From Rhizobium sp. CB3090 (GTDB lineage Bacteria; Pseudomonadota; Alphaproteobacteria; Rhizobiales; Rhizobiaceae): a DNA stretch of 64,000 bases. Positions 52,998 to 62,081 of the stretch are shown piece by piece. A program made the translations under genes and the position numbers. Position 1 is the first letter of the stretch; each line of letters begins with the position of its first letter. Below the pieces are notes generated by a model that was given only the letters and a program-made list of their open reading frames with translations, searched no databases and was not told where the DNA came from. The stretch is taken from positions 930,001 to 994,000 of the forward strand of contig NZ_CP121662.1 in assembly GCF_029714285.1 (NCBI RefSeq). The letters run 5' to 3'.

Positions 52998-54266
52998 GCC
53001 GCTTTTCCCAAGCGCGCCACGATTGGTGATAGTGATGAAATCGGTGCCGTTGCCCGTTTCGGGGCCGATGCCGGTGTCGGAAATCGTCAGCGAGGAACCT
53101 GCCGTCAGCAGGTCCTGGATTTTGCGCCTGACGTCATCGGGTATGGTGATGCGGTCGAGTGCGCGGTCCGCGGCGTCGAGCGATTCTGCCTGTTCTTCGC
53201 TGGTAATGCCGAACCGCTTTTTCGTCTCCTTGGAAAGATCGTCTTCCAGCGTTACGCCGAACCAGTCCGCCTTGCCGTTCACCTTGTCGATCGTGTGGGC
53301 GGTGAAGAAATGTGTGCCGAGCGCTTCCTGCGGCTCTGCGATGATGGCGGGCGCTTCGAATAGCGGTTTGAAATTCTGCCGAACCATGATTTCGCCGTTC
53401 GGCGGCTCGCCCTTGCCGGCGAGGGCATAAACGGCCTTCATCAGCGCCGGGCTGACGAGCCCACCCGATGTCGTGATGTTGTGAGCCTTCTTGAAATCCC
53501 CGATCGCCTGCACCGTAGCTGGCCCGAGCATGCCGTCCGGCGTCCCGGTCGCAAAGCCCATGTCGTTCAGGATGCCCTGCAGATCGCGGACATTTTCCCG
53601 CAGTCCCCGGCGGGTGATGAGGATGCCGAGCGGCGCCTGATCGACCGGCGGCGACTGTATGGCCTCTGGCATGGGCAGGGAAGCGACATCGTTTGTGGCG
53701 ACCTGCACCGGCTGCGCTTGCGGCAGGAAGGCTGCTGTCGACGGGCGCAGTTCGATATCGGAGAACAGGGCAGCGGCTGGTGCGACTTCTGGCTGGAACA
53801 GCATGGCATGTTCGAAAGGCTGCGGCACCAGCGGCTGATCGGCGATGACGACATGCACGCCGCGTTCCGTCATCTGGTAGAGCATCTTGGCAAAGGCCTT
53901 GGGCATGCGCACGCAGCCGTGCGAGGCGGGATAGTTCGGCACTGAATTGGATTCATGCAGGGCGATGCCGGACCAGGTCAGCCGCTGCATGAAGGGCATC
54001 GGCGACGCCGAATAGAGGTTGGACTCGTGATAGACCTCTTTTTCCAGAATGGAAAAGATGCCGCTCGGCGTCGTGTGACCGCGCTTGCCTGTCGAAACCT
54101 TGGATGTCGCCACCACTCTGTCGCCGTCATAGACGGCAAGCGACTGCCGGTCCTTCGATACGACTATCTGCAATGTGCGGGCATCTTCCTGGCCGAAGGC
54201 AGGATGAACGAGAGCTGTGGCCGAGAGCAGGCCAAGCCCGAAAAGGAAACGCGGCTTCATATACAC
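52995..54266 (-). CDS. L,D-transpeptidase (YkuD) with peptidoglycan-binding domain
   Basis: The 423-residue exported enzyme has a signal peptide (LFGLGLLSATALVHPAFG), a YkuD domain at residues 33-140 with H104 and the catalytic Cys118 in SHGCVRM, and a PG_binding_1 repeat near 225-280 (LQGILNDMGFATGTPDGMLGPATV). It should cross-link peptidoglycan stem peptides or attach proteins to the wall. ATG 54266 is followed two codons later by another ATG (54260); neither has a strong ribosome site. The last codons lie in the RIME remnant. Confidence 0.92.
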   Translation of the reverse strand: MYMKPRFLFGLGLLSATALVHPAFGQEDARTLQIVVSKDRQSLAVYDGDRVVATSKVSTGKRGHTTPSGIFSILEKEVYHESNLYSASPMPFMQRLTWSGIALHESNSVPNYPASHGCVRMPKAFAKMLYQMTERGVHVVIADQPLVPQPFEHAMLFQPEVAPAAALFSDIELRPSTAAFLPQAQPVQVATNDVASLPMPEAIQSPPVDQAPLGILITRRGLRENVRDLQGILNDMGFATGTPDGMLGPATVQAIGDFKKAHNITTSGGLVSPALMKAVYALAGKGEPPNGEIMVRQNFKPLFEAPAIIAEPQEALGTHFFTAHTIDKVNGKADWFGVTLEDDLSKETKKRFGITSEEQAESLDAADRALDRITIPDDVRRKIQDLLTAGSSLTISDTGIGPETGNGTDFITITNRGALGKSG

Positions 54267-54441
54267 ATACCAAAACGCAATACTCGTATCGCCCGACGTT
54301 AGACGTCGAAGTTTAAGGAAGACTTGCAGGCAAGCCGTCCACTTGAATAGCTTTTTTGCCGATTCAGCAGCAAAGGCCTGTCCGATAGGCGCAATTGCGA
54401 CAGGAAGTATTTTATGTAAATCTTAAATTGTAGGATGCGGA

Positions 54442-56220
54442 GTGGGGCGGGCATTCGACATGCATGTGGACGTGATCGAAAAGCTGGAAGATCTGCGGGG
54501 GCTGAAAGACAACTGGGATCGGATCTATGAGATCGACCCGGAAGCGCACTGTTTTTTATCCTGGACCTGGATATCGAGCTGGTTCGCCTCTCGTTCCCTC
54601 GCCTGTCTCGTGCTGGCGGCAAGGGAAGATGACGGGGGCGCCTATGCGGCCTTCTTCCCGCTCCAGCTTGGTACCGGGCTCGATAGGGGCAACGGCTTTT
54701 ACAATACCATCGTCATGGGCGGCTCCTATTTTGCCCCATATACGGGTATCCTCTGCGATCCGGCCCATGCCGATGCTGCGGTTTCAGCCTTTGCCGATCA
54801 CATTCACACCCTTCATTGGAGCAGCCTGCATCTCGACGATATCGATCGATCCTCCACGCGCATCGAGTCCTTTATCGAGCGCTTTCCGCCGACGGACTTT
54901 GTCGGCGACAGGGTCAAGCGCCCGGCACAGATAACGGATGCGGCCGAAAGGATCGATCCGGAGATCCACGTCCATGTGACGCTGCCTGCGGATTTCGATT
55001 CATTCCTTCACGAGAAACTGCATTGGCGGGCGCGGCGCAATATCCGCCACTGCCTGCGAAAGCTCGAAGGCTCGGCGGCACTGCGGATAACGCATACCGA
55101 GACAGCAACCATCGACGAGAACCTTGCGACGCTGCTGAGCCTTTGGGCGAAGCAATGGGGATGTCGCAATCACGCCTATATGCGCTACATCCTCGACAAT
55201 TCCCAATCGGTTCTGCCGAATTGCTTTCGCAACGGCGATCTTTTTCTGCCGGTTCTATGGCGGGACGGGGTAGCAATAGCCGCTTCCGCCGTCCTTCTCG
55301 ATCGTCCGCGTAAGAGCCTGATCTGTTTTCTCATCGCGCGTGATGTCTCGATCCGAGACCTGTCCCCGGGCTTGACGCTGCATGCCTATACGATCCGCTG
55401 GGCGATAGAGAACGGTTTTCGAATCTATGATCTCGGAGCCGGCAATTATGAGCATAAGTATATTTTCGGCTCCGTCAGCCGGCGCATCGAGCGCTATCGG
55501 ATCGACACAAGGACGGGGCGGAATCTGGGCGAGCGGCTGGACGAACATTGCCTCCCCTTCGTGCTTGCCCGCATCAAGAGCCTGTACGCCGCCGGTGATC
55601 TGGCGGATGCCGAAATCGGCTGCCGGCAGGTTCTTGCGATCGAACCCGAGCGAAGTGAGGCGCTGTCACTCTATCGCGAAGTCGTGGCCTCACGGACGCT
55701 CTGGCAGGCGATCTCGCCCGATGCTCCTGCGGATATCAGCTCGGACGATCAAGGAGTGATCGACCGCGCCGAGGCGGAAAAGCAATGTCGCGCCACCATC
55801 GCCGAAAATCCGGGAGATTTCGATGCCGTGCATCGGCTGAGCATACTTCTATTACTGCGCGGCGAGGCCAGGGAGGCGGAGGCCGAGATCGGGCGGGCGC
55901 TGGAGCTGCGTCCCGACTCCGCTGCGGCCCATTGCACATATGGCAATATCCTCGCCGCGGTTAGGGATTTCGAGGGCGCTGTCGTCCGCTACGAACGCGC
56001 AATAGCCCTGGAGCCAGCCCATGCGATTGCCTATAACAACAAGGGCAACGCATTGCGCCGTCTGGGGCGCACGGACGAGGCGCTGGCAAGCTATGAAAAA
56101 GCGATTGCGATCAGGCCGAACTACGAGCAGGCGATTGCCAATCGCGCCGCACTTTTCGACGAAGAGACCGATATGCTGCCGGCCGTAATTCAGCTCTCGC
56201 GTTTGCCGCCGAATGTGTAG
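54442..56220 (+). CDS. GNAT (BioF2/CelD-like) acyltransferase fused to TPR repeats
   Basis: The 592-residue product has an N-terminal Acetyltransf_6-type (FemAB/CelD-like) domain, with [19 protein letters not shown] near 190 and [17 protein letters not shown] near 330, and a C-terminal array of about four TPR units (residues 430-580; [53 protein letters not shown]). CelD-like enzymes are linked to polysaccharide production. I use GTG 54442, six bases after AGGA; ATG 54460 is possible. It overlaps the convergent dinB gene by 31 bases. Confidence 0.82.
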   Translation: MGRAFDMHVDVIEKLEDLRGLKDNWDRIYEIDPEAHCFLSWTWISSWFASRSLACLVLAAREDDGGAYAAFFPLQLGTGLDRGNGFYNTIVMGGSYFAPYTGILCDPAHADAAVSAFADHIHTLHWSSLHLDDIDRSSTRIESFIERFPPTDFVGDRVKRPAQITDAAERIDPEIHVHVTLPADFDSFLHEKLHWRARRNIRHCLRKLEGSAALRITHTETATIDENLATLLSLWAKQWGCRNHAYMRYILDNSQSVLPNCFRNGDLFLPVLWRDGVAIAASAVLLDRPRKSLICFLIARDVSIRDLSPGLTLHAYTIRWAIENGFRIYDLGAGNYEHKYIFGSVSRRIERYRIDTRTGRNLGERLDEHCLPFVLARIKSLYAAGDLADAEIGCRQVLAIEPERSEALSLYREVVASRTLWQAISPDAPADISSDDQGVIDRAEAEKQCRATIAENPGDFDAVHRLSILLLLRGEAREAEAEIGRALELRPDSAAAHCTYGNILAAVRDFEGAVVRYERAIALEPAHAIAYNNKGNALRRLGRTDEALASYEKAIAIRPNYEQAIANRAALFDEETDMLPAVIQLSRLPPNV

Positions 56221-57479
56221 CCAGTTTCGACCGTCTTGTTGCCGAACTTTTCCCTGAGCTTGTCCATCGCCGCTTCCGCCGCGGCGCGGCGCGTCGCCTG
56301 TTCGTCGATGAGATCAGGCGGATCGGCGCGGGCGGCGTCGCAGAGATCGGTGACGCCGATGCCGATCAGGCGGAATTTCGTGCCGTCGGTTTCATGTTCG
56401 AGCAACCGCAGGCCGGTGCGGAAAATGCGGTCGGCGAGCTGGGTTGGATCTTCCAGGCGACGGTTCCGGGTACGGCTTTTGAAATCGGCCGATTTCAGCT
56501 TCAACACGACAGTCTGTCCGGCAATGCCGCTGCGCTTCAGCCGGCGCGATACTTTTTCCGAGAGATCGCGCAGGATAGGCACCAGATCGTCATGGCGGGA
56601 AATGTCGTCGAAGAAGGTCGTCTCGGACGATACGCTTTTTGCCGCATCGTTCGGATGCACCGTGCGATCGTCGATGCCGCGCGAAAGGCGGAAGAGCCGC
56701 TGGCCGATGACGCCATAGCGGCGCATCAGGTCGCCTTCCTCCATGGTCTGCAATTGGCCGATGGTGCGGATGCCGTCGCTTTCCAACGTCGCCGCAAAGG
56801 CCTTGCCGACGCCCCAGATGGTGGTCACCGGACGCGGCTCCAGAAACGATAGTGCCTCCTGCCGTCCGATGACCGAAAAGCCGCGCGGCTTCTGCAGGTC
56901 GGAAGCGACCTTGGCGAGGAACTTGCAATAGGAAAGGCCGACCGAAATGGTGATGCCGATCTCGCTTTCGATACGCTTGGCGAATTTCGCCAGGATGCGG
57001 GCCGGCGGATCATGGTGCAGGCGCTGCGTGCCCTCGAGCTCCAGAAAGGCTTCGTCGATCGAAAGCGGCTGCACCAGCGGCGTCAACTCCTGCATGAGCG
57101 CACGTACCTCGCGGCCGACGCGGACATATTTCTCCATGTTCGGGCGGATGACGACCGCCTGCGGGCAGGCCTCCAGCGCCTTGAACATTGGCATGGCCGA
57201 CCGGACGCCGTGAATGCGGGCGATATAGCAGGCGGTGGAGACGACGCCGCGCTTGCCGCCGCCCACGATGACCGGCTTGTCGGCCAAGTCCGGATTGTCG
57301 CGCTTCTCGATCGAGGCATAGAAGGCATCGCAATCGATATGGGCCAGCGTCAGGCCATAAAGTTCGCGGTGATAGACAAGGCGCGGACTGCCGCAGGCCC
57401 GGCAACGCGTGCGCTCGGCCGATTGCTCGCTCAGGCAATCACGGCAAAAACCGGAAACTTTGTCGGGCGCGCTGGTCAT
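56190..57479 (-). CDS. dinB: DNA polymerase IV with N-terminal zinc-ribbon-like motif
   Basis: The 429-residue Y-family translesion polymerase has the catalytic motifs [15 protein letters not shown] and [10 protein letters not shown], with [18 protein letters not shown] and the thumb helix-hairpin-helix [12 protein letters not shown]. The N-terminus carries CRDC and CRACG pairs, a zinc-ribbon-like extension absent from E. coli DinB. I start it at ATG 57479; ATG 57503 has an AAGG ribosome site and would place the LexA box (57487-57501) inside the first codons. Error-prone lesion bypass under SOS control is expected. Confidence 0.92.
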   Translation of the reverse strand: MTSAPDKVSGFCRDCLSEQSAERTRCRACGSPRLVYHRELYGLTLAHIDCDAFYASIEKRDNPDLADKPVIVGGGKRGVVSTACYIARIHGVRSAMPMFKALEACPQAVVIRPNMEKYVRVGREVRALMQELTPLVQPLSIDEAFLELEGTQRLHHDPPARILAKFAKRIESEIGITISVGLSYCKFLAKVASDLQKPRGFSVIGRQEALSFLEPRPVTTIWGVGKAFAATLESDGIRTIGQLQTMEEGDLMRRYGVIGQRLFRLSRGIDDRTVHPNDAAKSVSSETTFFDDISRHDDLVPILRDLSEKVSRRLKRSGIAGQTVVLKLKSADFKSRTRNRRLEDPTQLADRIFRTGLRLLEHETDGTKFRLIGIGVTDLCDAARADPPDLIDEQATRRAAAEAAMDKLREKFGNKTVETGYTFGGKRES

Positions 57480-57486
57480 GAAAATA

Positions 57487-57501
57487 GAACAAAAATTGAA
57501 C
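57487..57501 (-). promoter_or_regulatory. LexA-type SOS box at the dinB start
   Basis: The minus strand reads GTTC-AATTTTT-GTTC, a perfect alphaproteobacterial LexA box, seven bases upstream of ATG 57479. dinB is a classic SOS gene. The box also lies 57 bases upstream of the divergent GNAT gene. Confidence 0.75.
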
Positions 57502-57557
57502 ATCGCTACCTTATGTTTTAAGCTCGTGAGTCTCAAGACGGAAAAAGCGGGGAGGAG

Positions 57558-58139
57558 ATGTTGGAGGAATTGAAAGCCGTGCCTTTGACGGCGGATCGCT
57601 GGGGCGATTTCGAAACGCTCTTCGGGCCAAGTGGTGCCTGTTATGGCTGCTGGTGCACCCATTTCCGCGTTCCGACATCCGACCGCAAAACGATGGATGG
57701 CGGAGCGAAGAAAGAATTCATGCAAGCCCGCGTCGCCGCAGGTCCGCCGCCCGGCCTTCTCGGCTATATCGGTGGGCGCCCCGTCGCCTGGACGCAAGTC
57801 GGACCGCGATCGGAACTGCCGCAATGGAATTCTCCGAAAACCGTATCGCGGCCGCTCGATCTCGGCGACGCCGAAGACAGCTCGGTCTGGGCCGTCAGTT
57901 GCTTTTTCATGAATTCGCGTGATCGCGGCAAGGGATACAGCCATCGCATGCTGTCGGAGGCGGTGAATTTCGCCAAGGCTTCCGGTGCGCGCATTCTCGA
58001 GGGCTGTCCGATCGAACGGACGAAACAATCAAAATCCGTCGGCCTCTATGTCGGCTCGCTCAACATATTCGAGGCGGCCGGATTTTCTGAGGTCGCGAAA
58101 CGAAAGGACGGGCGCCCCCTGATGCGCCTTGTCCTCTGA
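57558..58139 (+). CDS. GNAT family N-acetyltransferase
   Basis: The 193-residue protein has an N-terminal Cys-rich stretch [11 protein letters not shown] typical of a GNAT subgroup, then [14 protein letters not shown], and motif A as [22 protein letters not shown] (acetyl-CoA pyrophosphate site RDRGKG). The substrate is unknown. It is divergent from dinB across the SOS box and convergent with the HAD gene. Confidence 0.85.
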   Translation: MLEELKAVPLTADRWGDFETLFGPSGACYGCWCTHFRVPTSDRKTMDGGAKKEFMQARVAAGPPPGLLGYIGGRPVAWTQVGPRSELPQWNSPKTVSRPLDLGDAEDSSVWAVSCFFMNSRDRGKGYSHRMLSEAVNFAKASGARILEGCPIERTKQSKSVGLYVGSLNIFEAAGFSEVAKRKDGRPLMRLVL

Positions 58140-58156
58140 TGCCGGGGCGGGCGAGC

Positions 58157-58810
58157 TTAGCGGGCGATATGGGCGCGGATCAACGGCGCCACCTCTGCCC
58201 AATGGTTCGCCTGGGGAATATCGGCAGCTACAGCCGGCGCCATGCGATGGACGATCGAATCCGGCTTCAGGTTGATGAGAAGGCAGCTTGCGAGATGGTC
58301 GCGGACCGAATGCAGATTGTGCGCCATATCGTCGACGAAGGCGACGGGCAAGGTGCGCTTGCCGTGCAGCGCCTGCACGATCGGTCCCTTCGGCTGCAGC
58401 GAGGCGAGCAGCGGATAGGCGAGGCCCAGCCTGTCGAGAAGACGGCGGCGCTGCGCGGAGAATTGCGGCGGCATGGCGGTGAGAAAGACGATATCAGCAT
58501 TCTTGGAGAAGCCGCCGAGGGTGTCGATGGCGTGATCCAAGGGTGTCTGCCACTGCTCCTGCGCTTCGAAAAAAGCGTCGATCAGGCGATGAACTTCCGT
58601 TTCCTCCAGCGCCGCGCCGCTTGCTTTCGAAATGATGTTGCCGGTCAGCCGAAACGAGCGCGGCAGGAATTCATGGCCTTCACTGTCAAGAAAGGTCAGG
58701 AAGGGCGCAAAGAAGTGCAACACGACATCATCGACGTCGCAGACGATCAACGGCCGGTCGCCGAGCCGGACATGGGATGTGTCCAATTCGACCGGGGCGT
58801 CCATCGTCAA
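58157..58810 (-). CDS. HAD superfamily hydrolase-like protein
   Basis: The 217-residue protein has the HAD motif I VCDVDDVVLHF (nucleophile Asp), motif II FLTAMPP, Lys in QPKGPIVQAL, and motif III FVDDMAHNL. A phosphatase role on a small phosphorylated metabolite is likely, with unknown substrate. Its start overlaps the stop of the DUF3572 gene (ATGA), so the two are coupled. Confidence 0.85.
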   Translation of the reverse strand: MTMDAPVELDTSHVRLGDRPLIVCDVDDVVLHFFAPFLTFLDSEGHEFLPRSFRLTGNIISKASGAALEETEVHRLIDAFFEAQEQWQTPLDHAIDTLGGFSKNADIVFLTAMPPQFSAQRRRLLDRLGLAYPLLASLQPKGPIVQALHGKRTLPVAFVDDMAHNLHSVRDHLASCLLINLKPDSIVHRMAPAVAADIPQANHWAEVAPLIRAHIAR

Positions 58811-59115
58811 TATTCCCCTGAGGAAAGACCTGGTGGCGAGAAGTGCGCCGAGGCGGCGGCAACCGTTTCCGGCGCGATGCCGCTTGCCTCACAGAACGCA
58901 AGCAATGTCGGCTCGTGGTTCATCAGAAAATCCAGCATGCCGGCAAGAAAAGCGGGTTCGTTGATGGCATTGCGCACCTGTGCCGGTTCGACACCGGTCA
59001 GGGCCAGGAAGCGGCCGAACATATCCGGCTCATTGGCCAGCCAGCCAAGTACGGCAATTGCGGTTTCCTGCGGATCGGCGGCCGCCACCTTCGAGTTCTT
59101 GAAGTTACTTTGCAT
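58807..59115 (-). CDS. DUF3572 family protein
   Basis: The 102-residue small helical protein with DPQETAIAVLGWLANEPDMFGRFLALTG and MLDFLMNHEPTLLAFCEA matches DUF3572, an alphaproteobacterial family. It is divergent from divK with a 131-base shared control region, and coupled to the HAD gene. Function is unknown. Confidence 0.85.
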   Translation of the reverse strand: MQSNFKNSKVAAADPQETAIAVLGWLANEPDMFGRFLALTGVEPAQVRNAINEPAFLAGMLDFLMNHEPTLLAFCEASGIAPETVAAASAHFSPPGLSSGEY

Positions 59116-59246
59116 TTTGAGGGGTAAGTTACCTATTTTTCAACCAAATGCCGCTAGCGTCGGATTCAAGTATTTCTGGAATCGATTTCAAGCGACGTTA
59201 TATTTTCATAGAATGGATGCAATACCGGATGCAGGGACAGCTCTCC

Positions 59247-59618
59247 ATGCCTAAGCAGGTGATGATTGTAGAAGACAACGAGCTGAATATGAAGCTCTTT
59301 CGCGATCTTATCGAGGCGTCCGGTTACACCACGATCCACACGCGGAACGGCATGGAAGCGCTTGATCTCGCTCGTAAACATCGCCCCGACCTGATCCTCA
59401 TGGACATCCAGCTTCCGGAAGTTTCCGGGCTGGAGGTGACGAAGTGGCTGAAAGAGGATGATGATCTGCACGTCATCCCGGTGATCGCGGTCACCGCCTT
59501 TGCGATGAAGGGCGATGAGGAGCGAATCCGCCAGGGCGGCTGCGAAGCCTATGTCTCCAAGCCGATCTCGGTTCCGAAATTCATCGAGACCATCAAGACT
59601 TATTTGGGCGACGCTTGA
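59247..59618 (+). CDS. divK: Single-domain response regulator DivK
   Basis: The 123-residue receiver-only protein has Asp53 in LILMDIQLP as the phosphorylation site, the acidic pair in VEDNE and Lys in SKPIS. DivK controls the alphaproteobacterial cell cycle through DivJ, PleC and DivL. I chose ATG 59247 ([10 protein letters not shown]), preceded by AGGGA, which gives the exact family length. Two GANTC (CcrM methylation) sites lie upstream at 59163-59167 and 59179-59183. It sits 16 bases before pleD. Confidence 0.95.
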   Translation: MPKQVMIVEDNELNMKLFRDLIEASGYTTIHTRNGMEALDLARKHRPDLILMDIQLPEVSGLEVTKWLKEDDDLHVIPVIAVTAFAMKGDEERIRQGGCEAYVSKPISVPKFIETIKTYLGDA

Positions 59619-59634
59619 GCGCGGGGAAAAACTT

Positions 59635-61008
59635 ATGACCGCGCGTATACTGGTTGTCGACGATGTTCCCGCAAACGTAAAGCTGCTCGAAGCAAGACTG
59701 CTGGCCGAATATTTCGACGTGCTGACGGCGGAGGATGGGTTGAGGGCGCTCGCCATCTGCGAGAGCACCCAGGTCGACCTCGTCCTGCTCGACATCATGA
59801 TGCCCGGCATGGATGGGTTCGAGGTCTGCGAGCGGCTGAAGTCCGATCCGCGCACTTCGCATATTCCTGTGGTCATGGTCACGGCGCTGGATCAGCCGGC
59901 CGACCGTGTGCGCGGTCTGAAGGCTGGCGCCGACGATTTCCTGACTAAGCCGGTCAACGACCTGCAGCTCATTTCCCGGGTCAAAAGCCTGCTGCGCCTG
60001 AAGACGCTCAGCGACGAGCTGCGCATGCGCAACGAGACGGCGCGCAATTTCGGTATTGACGACCTCCTGCGCGTCGGCGAAGGCCGCGCCGACGAGAGCG
60101 GCCATGTGTTGCTGGTCGACGGTCGCGCCAATTCGCAAGAGCGTATCATTCGTGCTCTGAAGCCGATCGCCGAGGTGACGGTGACATCCGATCCGCAGGG
60201 CGCCTTGTTGGAGGCCGCGGAAAAGCCGTTTGAACTTGTCGTCGTCAATTCGAATTTCGATGATCACGATCCTCTGCGGCTTTGCTCGCAGCTCCGCTCC
60301 CTGGAGCGCACGCGGTTCCTGCCGGTGCTGCTGGTGACGGAGCAGGGGGCTGACGAGATGATCGTCCGGGCGCTCGATCTCGGCATCAACGACTATATTG
60401 TCCGCCCGCTCGATCCGAACGAACTGGTGGCCCGCTGCCTGACGCAGATTCGCCGCAAGCGCTATAACGACCGCCTGCGTGCCAGTGTGCAGCACACGAT
60501 CGAGCTTGCCGTCACGGATGCGCTTACCGGGCTCAACAACAGGCGCTATCTCGACAATCACCTGAAAATCCTCTTCAACCGTTCGTTGACGCGCGGACGG
60601 CCGCTCTCGGTCTTGATTACCGATATCGACCGCTTCAAGCAGGTGAACGATACCTATGGCCATGACGCCGGCGATGAAGTGCTGAAGGAATTTGCCGCCC
60701 GTATTCGCTCCACTGTACGCGGCGCGGATCTCGCCTGCCGGTATGGCGGCGAGGAATTCGTCGTGGTCATGCCGGATACGCCCCCAGAGATTTCAGCCGC
60801 CGTTGCCGAGCGCCTGCGCGCTGCCGTAGAGACCGCGCCCTTCACGCTGCGAGAGGCAGGGGTTGCGCTCAATGTCACTGCCTCCTTCGGCATTTCGTCC
60901 CGTTTGGAGACGGTCGAAACACCCGAGCAGTTGATGAAGCAGGCCGATCGTGCCCTTTATGAAGCCAAACATTCCGGCCGCAACCGGGTTGTCGCGGCGG
61001 CGGCTTGA
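59635..61008 (+). CDS. pleD: Diguanylate cyclase response regulator PleD
   Basis: The 457-residue protein has a first receiver domain with phosphoacceptor Asp53 in VLLDIMMPG, a second degenerate receiver (about 155-290) and a GGDEF domain with active site GGEEF at 371-375. An RxxD inhibitory site (RGAD, 362-365) lies five residues before it, so product feedback by c-di-GMP is expected. ATG 59635 gives the family N-terminus and follows GGGGA. It forms an operon with divK. Confidence 0.96.
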   Translation: MTARILVVDDVPANVKLLEARLLAEYFDVLTAEDGLRALAICESTQVDLVLLDIMMPGMDGFEVCERLKSDPRTSHIPVVMVTALDQPADRVRGLKAGADDFLTKPVNDLQLISRVKSLLRLKTLSDELRMRNETARNFGIDDLLRVGEGRADESGHVLLVDGRANSQERIIRALKPIAEVTVTSDPQGALLEAAEKPFELVVVNSNFDDHDPLRLCSQLRSLERTRFLPVLLVTEQGADEMIVRALDLGINDYIVRPLDPNELVARCLTQIRRKRYNDRLRASVQHTIELAVTDALTGLNNRRYLDNHLKILFNRSLTRGRPLSVLITDIDRFKQVNDTYGHDAGDEVLKEFAARIRSTVRGADLACRYGGEEFVVVMPDTPPEISAAVAERLRAAVETAPFTLREAGVALNVTASFGISSRLETVETPEQLMKQADRALYEAKHSGRNRVVAAAA

Positions 61009-61496
61009 TCAAAATTACGCTATGGCGGCCCATTAGTATTCATGGGCTTTTGCAAGTTTTGAACAGTGATTACAGATTTGTAATCTTTGTTCCGCAGCGG
61101 CGCATGCAGATTTCCACAGGAGAATAAGCTCTATAGTTGCTGTAGTAAGTTCGTAGAAAATACTTATTATATTTGACGGAAATCCCATGTATAATGGGTA
61201 TTTGTTGTGATAAATTTGCAATATATAAAATATAATTGGAGAGAATCTGCGAGTATTTCATGAATAACATGATTGTCATTATGTTGTGAAAAGGTGGTTA
61301 AGTATCTGTAGTCAGAATTTGCTACGCATACGATAGTTACCTCTTTGTTTTTGGGATCTACTCGCTTTCAGATTGTTGTTTTTTCAGATCACAAGAACCG
61401 GATGGCGGCGGGAATTTTAACCATTCGGGCAGACGAGAGCTTTTTATCATTAAGAATTTGTTGATTTTCTTTCGATTTCGCGCAAATTTAGTCTCA
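61009..61496. other. AT-rich gene-free island downstream of pleD
   Basis: About 490 bases, strikingly AT-rich between 61130 and 61340, hold no credible gene. A small hairpin CCCAT-GTAT-AATGGG occurs near 61190. TTGATT (61461-61466) may be the -35 of the following ncRNA. No terminator for pleD was recognised. Confidence 0.6.
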
Positions 61497-61674
61497 TACA
61501 AGGACAGGCCCGCAAGGGCGTGGGAATACCCCATGATGCTCAGGTCCGCCGCATCTCCTGGGTCGTGGGGTCGGTCGGCTGGCAAGCAATTTTAAGCGGT
61601 TCCTCGTGCCGTTTTGCAGGCTAGCCGACCCCCAATTCGAAACGCCGCCTTCTAAAGGAAGTGCGGCGTTTTTC
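61497..61674 (+). ncRNA. Structured non-coding RNA candidate between pleD and rpmG
   Basis: A GC-rich, highly structured block stands out from AT-rich flanks and ends in a strong terminator. Visible hairpins are GCCC-GCAA-GGGC (tetraloop), CAGG...CCTG, and a long arm pairing GGTCGGCTGGC near 61570 with GCTAGCCGACC near 61620-61630. It has no protein-coding frame. I could not match it to 6S, SRP, tmRNA or RNase P from memory. The 5' end is an estimate. Confidence 0.55.
61641..61674 (+). terminator. Rho-independent terminator of the ncRNA candidate
   Basis: The outer stem AACGCCGC/GCGGCGTT and inner stem CTTC/GAAG, with a short loop and a T run through 61673. Confidence 0.8.
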
Positions 61675-61760
61675 GTTGTTGATATCAGAAAGTTTAATTT
61701 TAGCTCCATCTGTTTTTTTGATGCCTTTATGAGGTTTTGCACAGAAAAAGAAGCCGCCAA

Positions 61761-61796
61761 AAGAAAAAGGCGCTAACCTTCCGGTTGCGCCCTTTT
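61761..61796 (-). terminator. Rho-independent terminator of rpmG
   Basis: On the minus strand AAGGGCGCAACC pairs with GGTTAGCGCCTT around a GGAA loop, followed by a T-rich tail. It lies about 20 bases after the rpmG stop. Confidence 0.85.
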
Positions 61797-61817
61797 GTAA
61801 TCATAAGTTTAGGAAAC

Positions 61818-61985
61818 TTACTTGATCTTCGTTTCCTTGAATTCGACGTGCTTTTTAGCAATCGGGTCGTACTTCGTCTTCGTCATCTTGTCCGTCATCG
61901 TGCGGCTGTTCTTCGTCGTGACGTAGAAGAAACCGGTGTCGGCCGTCGACAGCAGCTTGATCTTGATGGTGGTAGCCTTGGCCAT
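61818..61985 (-). CDS. rpmG: 50S ribosomal protein L33
   Basis: The 55-residue product begins [20 protein letters not shown], continues with YVTTKNSRT and ends [11 protein letters not shown], the normal length and sequence pattern of alphaproteobacterial L33. No zinc-binding Cys pairs are present, so it is the C-minus type. AGGA lies five bases before the ATG. A terminator follows. Confidence 0.96.
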   Translation of the reverse strand: MAKATTIKIKLLSTADTGFFYVTTKNSRTMTDKMTKTKYDPIAKKHVEFKETKIK

Positions 61986-62081
61986 GGTCGTCCTGCCTTT
62001 AAGAAAAATGAAAGCCGTGGACGGCCAGTGCGGAGGTCCACGGCAAATTCTGGCGCGAAACTACAAATCGCGCCCGAAAAG

